Program-made: the position numbers and the translations under genes
Notes under the pieces: model-generated
What the model saw: the letters and a program-made list of their open reading frames with translations, nothing else
Told to the model about the DNA's origin: nothing
Databases searched by the model: none
Assembly (NCBI GenBank): GCA_947177005.1
Contig: CAMWSZ010000014.1
Coordinates: 1-18,944, forward strand
Length of the DNA: 18,944 nucleotides
DNA from: an uncultured Clostridia bacterium
Lineage (GTDB): Bacteria; Bacillota; Clostridia; Oscillospirales; Oscillospiraceae
Direction of reading: 5' to 3'
Part shown: piece after piece, positions 14,461-18,944 of the stretch
How the letters are laid out: every line of letters begins with the position of its first letter
Position numbering within the stretch: the first letter of the stretch is position 1

Positions 14461-16746
14461 ATGATTAAATTGGGAAGGAAACTTCTGTCTCTGCTGACGG
14501 CTTTTGCCCTCCTGTTGTCTCTGTGCGCCACGGCACTGGCCGCCGGTCCGGAGGAAAACAGCGTTCGTGAAACGAACTTCTTTACCAGCCAGCCCCATAC
14601 TGATTTGGATTTCAGTGAAATCGAATATGAGCGCGTTGATACAGACGCCATTCTGTCAGAAATGGACGCGCTGCGTGCGCTTCTGGATGACGCTGAAAAC
14701 GCCGGGACCGTCCAAGAGCGCTTCATCGGTCTGACGGACAGCTATCTGAACACGCTTACCATGTACAGCCTGGCCGAAATCGCCGCCAACCGTGACGCCG
14801 CGGACAGCCGTGCCGCACAGGAGCTGGAGGCCGCATACAGCGCCTGCCTGACCGTATCCGACGCCCTCCACGCGCTGGTCCGCGATATTTTGATGTCCCC
14901 CTGCGGAGATTTTTTGACGGAACAGCTTGGTATGTCCCGTGCGGCTGCGTATATGAGCTATCATCCGGTCTCCCAAAAGCTGATGAACCTCTCCCAACAG
15001 GAGGCGGAGCTGGAAAGCGAATACCGGCAGACCGCCGCCGGGACCTTCACGGCGGAATACTTCGGCCGCGAATGGGATAAAACCTCTCTCAATCAGGCGT
15101 TCTATGCGGACCATTCCATTGATGAAAGCACCTACACGGAAATTTACAATATCCTGGCCCGTCAGGAAAACGAGGCGCTGGGGGATATTTTCCTCGGCCT
15201 GGTCCGGCTGCGCCGGAGCGTCGCCTCCGCCAACGGCTACAGCAATTACGGCGATTATGCCTACCGGCGTTTGTATGGCCGCGACTACTCCCAGCAGGAT
15301 ATGCAGTCCTTTCATCAGGCAGTGAAGGAGTATATTGTCCCGCTCTTTACCGCTCTGCAAGCGCTGTCCGTCAAAACAGACGGCGTCTACTACGCCGACT
15401 ACAGCGGCGATATCGCGCTGGATCTGATGGAACCGTATATCGGCTCCATGTCCAGCGAACTGCTGGAGGCTTTCAGCTATATGCGGCAGCATCATCTCTA
15501 TGACAGCGACCTGAGCGAAACCAAGATTGATACCGGTTTTACCGCCATGCTCTACGCCTGGGGCGCTCCCTTCTTCTTTAACGCGCCAGCCAACGACCTC
15601 TTCGATTTTACTACTACCGTTCACGAATTCGGCCACTACAACAATCTCTATTGGCAGGAGGTCTCCTGGCCCCTTGCCTCTAAGGACTATGACCTGCTGG
15701 AGGTCCACTCCCAAGGCTTTGAGCTGCTGTTCTCCCACTACTACCCCGATATCTTCGGCAAAGACGCGGATGAGGTCCTGAATTATCAGATCCTCAGTCT
15801 TGTTTCCGCCATTTGTGAGGGCGCGTATTACGATGAATTGCAGCAGTATATCTACTCCGCCCATAATGTAACCCTGTCCCAGATCAATGAAGAGGCCCAC
15901 CGCCTCAGTATTGAGTACGGCTTCGCGGAGGAGGACAGCCTGATGGCGGATGTCTGCGCGAATAATTGGGTCGAGGTCTCCCATAATTTCACCAGTCCCT
16001 TCTATTATATCAGCTATGCGGTTTCCGCCGCCGGCGCGTTCACCTTCTGGCTGGATGCTCAAAAGGATTATTTCTCCGCGGTAGACGATTATCTGTCCCT
16101 CACCGCGCTGGACCCCTCCTACGGCTTCCAAGACGCTTTTGAAGCGTTGGACCTGCCCTCCCCTCTGTCCCCCGGATATCTGGAGGAACTGGGAAAGTCG
16201 CTTTGGCAGGAGCTGGATGTTTCCGCCGGTCTGGAGGCCCTGGAGACCCGGACTGCATTCTCCGACGTTTCCGCTGACAGTTGGTATGCAGACTATGTTT
16301 TGACGCTTGCCGGGCTGGGCTGCATTGAGGGCGATGAGAACAACGCTTTTCATCCCAACGAACCCGCATCCTGGGGAATGGCAATGGGTGCGCTGCTGTC
16401 TCTGACCGGCCAGAAGCCGGAATTGAATGACGGCAAAATCATCACCCGGCAGGAATTCTGTCAGATGATTGCTGAGGTCTTGGACATCCCCGCCGCTGAG
16501 ACCCCCTCCCCGTTTACGGATACGCAGGACAGCGCAGTCGCCGCACTGTCGGAGCTGGGCGTGATCTCCGGCTATTCCGACGGAACCTTTCATCCCGACG
16601 GCTCCCTGACCAAAGCGGAGCTGTGCGTGATTCTCTGCCGGGCGGCTGTGGCGGTAGCTATTGTGGAAATAGACGATGAAACAGCGGCGGCAGAGACAAC
16701 AGAAGAAACGGAAAACAACGAAACTGCGGATCAGACAGCTGCGTGA
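14461..16746 (+). CDS. Secreted M3-family zinc oligopeptidase with C-terminal SLH repeats
   Basis: A 761-residue predicted cell-surface metallopeptidase. Residues 1-28 form a signal peptide (basic start, long hydrophobic core, cleavage after ALA or AA; the cysteine at 22 does not fit a lipobox). The catalytic domain fills about 40-590, with HEFGH (388-392) in TTVHEFGHYNN, the third zinc ligand Glu414 in EVHSQGFE, and the downstream SHNFTSPFYYISYA segment typical of M3 active sites, so it should be active. The C-terminal part carries SLH-like repeats: FSDVSADSWYADY (from 600), ITRQEF (661-666) and PFTDTQDSAV to LTKAEL (684-721), then an acidic tail. SLH repeats bind cell-wall polysaccharide. 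The start may be ATG at 14461 or TTG at 14470, since AAAGG abuts the ATG but is well spaced for the TTG. The gene is single, with its own promoter and terminator. Confidence 0.92.
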   Translation: MIKLGRKLLSLLTAFALLLSLCATALAAGPEENSVRETNFFTSQPHTDLDFSEIEYERVDTDAILSEMDALRALLDDAENAGTVQERFIGLTDSYLNTLTMYSLAEIAANRDAADSRAAQELEAAYSACLTVSDALHALVRDILMSPCGDFLTEQLGMSRAAAYMSYHPVSQKLMNLSQQEAELESEYRQTAAGTFTAEYFGREWDKTSLNQAFYADHSIDESTYTEIYNILARQENEALGDIFLGLVRLRRSVASANGYSNYGDYAYRRLYGRDYSQQDMQSFHQAVKEYIVPLFTALQALSVKTDGVYYADYSGDIALDLMEPYIGSMSSELLEAFSYMRQHHLYDSDLSETKIDTGFTAMLYAWGAPFFFNAPANDLFDFTTTVHEFGHYNNLYWQEVSWPLASKDYDLLEVHSQGFELLFSHYYPDIFGKDADEVLNYQILSLVSAICEGAYYDELQQYIYSAHNVTLSQINEEAHRLSIEYGFAEEDSLMADVCANNWVEVSHNFTSPFYYISYAVSAAGAFTFWLDAQKDYFSAVDDYLSLTALDPSYGFQDAFEALDLPSPLSPGYLEELGKSLWQELDVSAGLEALETRTAFSDVSADSWYADYVLTLAGLGCIEGDENNAFHPNEPASWGMAMGALLSLTGQKPELNDGKIITRQEFCQMIAEVLDIPAAETPSPFTDTQDSAVAALSELGVISGYSDGTFHPDGSLTKAELCVILCRAAVAVAIVEIDDETAAAETTEETENNETADQTAA

Positions 16747-16756
16747 GAATACAGAA

Positions 16757-16790
16757 GAGCCGGGAACATTGTTCCCCGGCTCCTCTTTTT
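16757..16790 (+). terminator. Rho-independent terminator after the M3 peptidase gene
   Basis: GAGCCGGGAAC pairs with GTTCCCCGGCTC (one bulged C) around an ATT loop, followed by CTCTTTTT. It lies 10 bases after the stop at 16746. On the minus strand the same hairpin is followed by only a broken T-run, but it may also help stop transcripts from livF, whose stop is at 16806. Confidence 0.88.
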
Positions 16791-16805
16791 GTTTATCCGG
16801 TCTCA

Positions 16806-17513
16806 TCAGCCGCCCAAATAGGCTTTTCGCACCTGATCGCTGGCCATTAATTCCGCGCCGGTGCCGCTCAGAGAGATCTTTCCCGTCTCCAGAACATACG
16901 CCCGGTCCGCTACGCTCAAGGCCGCCTGGGCGTTCTGCTCCACCAGCAGAATCGTCGTCCCGGTGGCGTGCAGCTCCTTAATAATGCTGAAAATCTGTTC
17001 CACCAGAAGCGGCGCCAGTCCCATGGACGGCTCGTCCAGCATCAGCAGCTTGGGATGACTCATCAGCGCCCGGCCCATTGCCAACATCTGCTGCTCACCC
17101 CCGGACAGCGTCCCCGCAATCTGCCTGCGGCGTTCCTCCAAACGCGGAAAGCGCTTATAGATATCCGCAATATCCGGCTCAATGGAGGATTTTGGCTGGG
17201 TGTACGCGCCCATTTCCAGATTTTCCTCCACCGTCATCTGCAAAAAGATCCGCCGTCCCTCCGGGACCTGCGCCAGACCGCGCTCCACAATCTTGTGCGG
17301 CGCGACCCCCTTCAAATCCTGATCCATAAAATAGACTGAGCCGGTCTTGGGATGCAGAAGTCCGGAAATGGTATTCAGCACCGTGGATTTCCCCGCGCCG
17401 TTAGCGCCGATCAGCGTCACGATTTCGCCCTCGTTGACCTCAAAGGATACGCCCTTTACCGCATTGATGCTGCCGTAGTACACATAGATATCGTCCACTC
17501 TCAGCACTGCCAT
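16806..17513 (-). CDS. livF: Branched-chain amino acid ABC transporter ATP-binding protein LivF
   Basis: One of the two ATPases that drive uptake of leucine, isoleucine and valine through the LivH-LivM channel, on the cytoplasmic face of the membrane. The 235 residues match the family length. Motifs: Walker A GANGAGKST (36-44), LSGGEQQ signature (136-142), Walker B LLMLDE (156-161), and the LLVEQN switch typical of LivF. I chose the ATG at 17511-17513: AAGGAGG (17523-17529) lies nine bases upstream inside the end of livG, and conserved sequence starts at MAVLRVDDIYVYYG. An in-frame extension to 17552 lies within livG and lacks family similarity. The gene begins four bases after the livG stop and is the last gene of the operon. 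Substrate range could include other hydrophobic amino acids or amides, since Liv-type systems vary. Confidence 0.95.
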   Translation of the reverse strand: MAVLRVDDIYVYYGSINAVKGVSFEVNEGEIVTLIGANGAGKSTVLNTISGLLHPKTGSVYFMDQDLKGVAPHKIVERGLAQVPEGRRIFLQMTVEENLEMGAYTQPKSSIEPDIADIYKRFPRLEERRRQIAGTLSGGEQQMLAMGRALMSHPKLLMLDEPSMGLAPLLVEQIFSIIKELHATGTTILLVEQNAQAALSVADRAYVLETGKISLSGTGAELMASDQVRKAYLGG

Positions 17514-17517
17514 ACAG

Positions 17518-18366
17518 CTATTCCTCCTTCTTTCCCAGATACGCCTCAACAACGGCGGGATTGGCCTGGATGTCAGCCGGAGTGCCCTTTGCGATGATCT
17601 TTCCGAAGTTCAGCACGCAGATGCCCTCGCAGATGCCCATGACCAGATTCATATCGTGCTCAATCAACATAATCGCTATCTTAAACGTGTCACGTATTTT
17701 CACGATATTATCCATCAGCTCCGCCGTCTCCGACGGGTTCATACCTGCCGCCGGTTCGTCCAGCAGCAGCAGGCTGGGACCCGTCGCCAGCGCACGCACG
17801 ATTTCCAGACGCCGCTGTGCGCCGTAGGGCAGCGAACCGGCCTGAGCGGACGCCATATCCTGCATATCAAAAATGCTCAGCAGCTCCAGCGCACGCTCCC
17901 GGGCAATCCGTTCGCCCCGCCAGTAGGTGGGCAGACGGAAAATCGCGCTGCCCAAACGGTAATCCATTTCATGGTGCAGGCCGATCAGCACATTGTCCAG
18001 CACGGACAGCTCCCGGAACAGACGGATATTCTGAAAAGTACGGGCAATGCCCATATGGCTGACCTGAATGGTGCTCTTCCCCGCCGTGTCCTTCCCGTCC
18101 ATCATAATTGTGCCCCGGGTGGGCTGGTACACCTTTGTCAGCAGATTGAATACGGTGGTCTTTCCCGCTCCGTTGGGACCAATCAGACCGGCGATTTCCG
18201 TGCGGCCAATGGCCATGTCAAAATCGTCCACCGCCGTCAGGCCGCCGAAATCAATCCCCAGATGCCGGGCCTCCAGAATCGGACTCTTGTCAACGTCCCG
18301 TTCCGGGATGATGTTGGTGGACGGAACCGGCACCAGCTTTGTGGGAGTTTTCTGATTTCTGCTCAT
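17518..18366 (-). CDS. livG: Branched-chain amino acid ABC transporter ATP-binding protein LivG
   Basis: Second ATPase of the Liv-type importer. Motifs: Walker A GPNGAGKTT (63-71), GIARTFQNIRLF (Q-loop region), LPYGAQRR signature (179-186), Walker B LLLLDEP (Asp203-Glu204) and the LIEHDM switch. It is 282 residues long, against about 255 for typical LivG. The extra length is a proline- and lysine-containing N-terminal extension of about 28 residues before PILEARHLGIDFGG. That extension appears real: the ATG at 18364-18366 has AAAGGAGA nine bases upstream, overlaps the livM stop as ATGA (18363-18366), and no other methionine lies between it and the core domain. Translation is coupled to livM upstream and livF downstream. 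Confidence 0.95.
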   Translation of the reverse strand: MSRNQKTPTKLVPVPSTNIIPERDVDKSPILEARHLGIDFGGLTAVDDFDMAIGRTEIAGLIGPNGAGKTTVFNLLTKVYQPTRGTIMMDGKDTAGKSTIQVSHMGIARTFQNIRLFRELSVLDNVLIGLHHEMDYRLGSAIFRLPTYWRGERIARERALELLSIFDMQDMASAQAGSLPYGAQRRLEIVRALATGPSLLLLDEPAAGMNPSETAELMDNIVKIRDTFKIAIMLIEHDMNLVMGICEGICVLNFGKIIAKGTPADIQANPAVVEAYLGKKEE

Positions 18367-18944
18367 TGCGCACCGTCTCCTTTCCCCTCTTCTCTGTGAA
18401 GCAGCCTGTTCAGCACGTTTTCCAGCGTCCGGGACATGGAGAAGTCATAGCTGCCCATCAGTCCCTTCGGACGGAAAATCATCATCAGCACCAGCGCCAG
18501 AGAGTACGCCACCATGCGGTAATCCGCCACCGAACGCAGCAGCTCCGGCAGGACCGTCAGCACCGCTGCGGACAGAATCGAACCCAGCATGGAACCCATA
18601 CCACCCAGCACCACCATAACCAGAATCTCAATGGATTTCATAAAACGGAATGTGGCGGGATACAGAGAGCCCAGATAGCCCGCGTACAGACACCCGGCCA
18701 CGCCCGCCAGCATCGCGGACACCACAAACGCCATTGTCTTATAATAAGTGGTATTGATGCCCACGCTCTCCGCAGCGATCTCGTTTTCACGAATGGAGAG
18801 AATCGCCCGGCCGTGACGGGATTTCATAATCATATGAATCAGCACACAGGACAGTACAACACAAATAAATACCAGATGAAACCCGGAAAATTTCGGGATG
18901 CGATTCAACCCGGACGCGCCGTAGGTCAGCTTGAAGCCCAGTAC
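18363..18944 (-). CDS. livM: Branched-chain amino acid ABC transporter permease LivM (5' end cut by window edge)
   Basis: Membrane channel subunit of the Liv-type importer, paired with LivH (not in the window). The C-terminal 193 residues are visible and the frame stays open to the window edge, so the real start lies beyond 18944; the TTG at 18906-18908 is internal. Family sequence includes RHGRAILSIRENEIAAESVGIN, the EAA-like loop that contacts the ATPases, then hydrophobic segments around FVVSAMLAGVAGCLYAG, ILVMVVLGGMGSMLGSILSAAVL and VAYSLALVLMMIF, ending FRPKGLMG as in other LivM proteins. A charged cytoplasmic tail of about 30 residues follows. The stop overlaps the livG start by four bases. 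livH and the substrate-binding protein gene are expected upstream. Confidence 0.93.
   Translation of the reverse strand, partial: VLGFKLTYGASGLNRIPKFSGFHLVFICVVLSCVLIHMIMKSRHGRAILSIRENEIAAESVGINTTYYKTMAFVVSAMLAGVAGCLYAGYLGSLYPATFRFMKSIEILVMVVLGGMGSMLGSILSAAVLTVLPELLRSVADYRMVAYSLALVLMMIFRPKGLMGSYDFSMSRTLENVLNRLLHREEGKGDGAQ

Noticed and set aside
14523..14528. Cysteine in the peptidase signal peptide as a lipoprotein attachment site
   Set aside because: The residues before it (LSL) lack the small residue required at -1, while AxA sites a few residues later suit signal peptidase I.
14656..16806. A 716-codon open frame on the minus strand opposite the M3 peptidase
   Set aside because: It mirrors the codon pattern of the clearly coding plus strand, has no recognisable family, reads through the terminator hairpin, and lacks a ribosome binding site.

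Overview
This window holds ordinary, densely packed chromosomal genes of a Gram-positive anaerobe, most likely a clostridial Oscillospiraceae-type bacterium (Oscillibacter/Dysosmobacter-like). That placement is inference. It rests on the moderately high GC, strong AGGAGG-type ribosome binding sites, an AddAB recombination nuclease with the iron-sulfur form of AddB, a secreted protein with S-layer homology (SLH) repeats, and a tig-clpP pair. No rRNA, tRNA, CRISPR array, insertion sequence, phage gene or toxin-antitoxin pair was seen. No gap between genes exceeds about 200 bases.

Layout: all genes are on the minus strand except one, so transcription runs mostly from high to low coordinates. At the right edge lies the end of a branched-chain amino acid ABC transport operon: livM (cut by the window edge), livG and livF, tightly coupled. 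It converges on the only plus-strand gene, a secreted zinc peptidase of family M3 with C-terminal SLH repeats (14461-16746), followed by a clear terminator. From a short divergent promoter region (about 14311-14419) the peptidase is read to the right and addB-addA, the double-strand-break repair helicase-nuclease, to the left. Next come rplS (L19), with its own candidate promoter, leader and terminator, and then a run of closely spaced genes: lepB (signal peptidase I), rbgA/ylqF (50S assembly GTPase), rnhB (RNase HII), yraN, thrC (threonine synthase) and a calcineurin-like phosphoesterase. Last are tig (trigger factor), probably with its own promoter, and the 5' two thirds of clpP (cut by the left edge).

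How the genes work together: rplS, rbgA, tig and clpP serve ribosome assembly and protein folding and turnover. lepB would process exported proteins such as the SLH peptidase. rnhB and addAB keep the genome intact. thrC and livFGM concern amino acid supply. The peptidase next to a branched-chain amino acid importer invites the idea of peptide degradation outside the cell feeding uptake, but the two units are convergent and separately transcribed, so the link is only suggestive.

I looked for an undescribed system and did not find one. The points worth a second look are modest: a divergent promoter pair that fixes the addB start, an RNase HII whose GRG substrate-recognition motif reads GAG, a trigger factor with a charged repetitive tail, a secreted M3 peptidase with decayed SLH repeats, and a possible L19 leader RNA. 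Several start codons (tig, lepB, rbgA, addB, livF) are set downstream of the longest possible reading frame, for reasons given in each entry.
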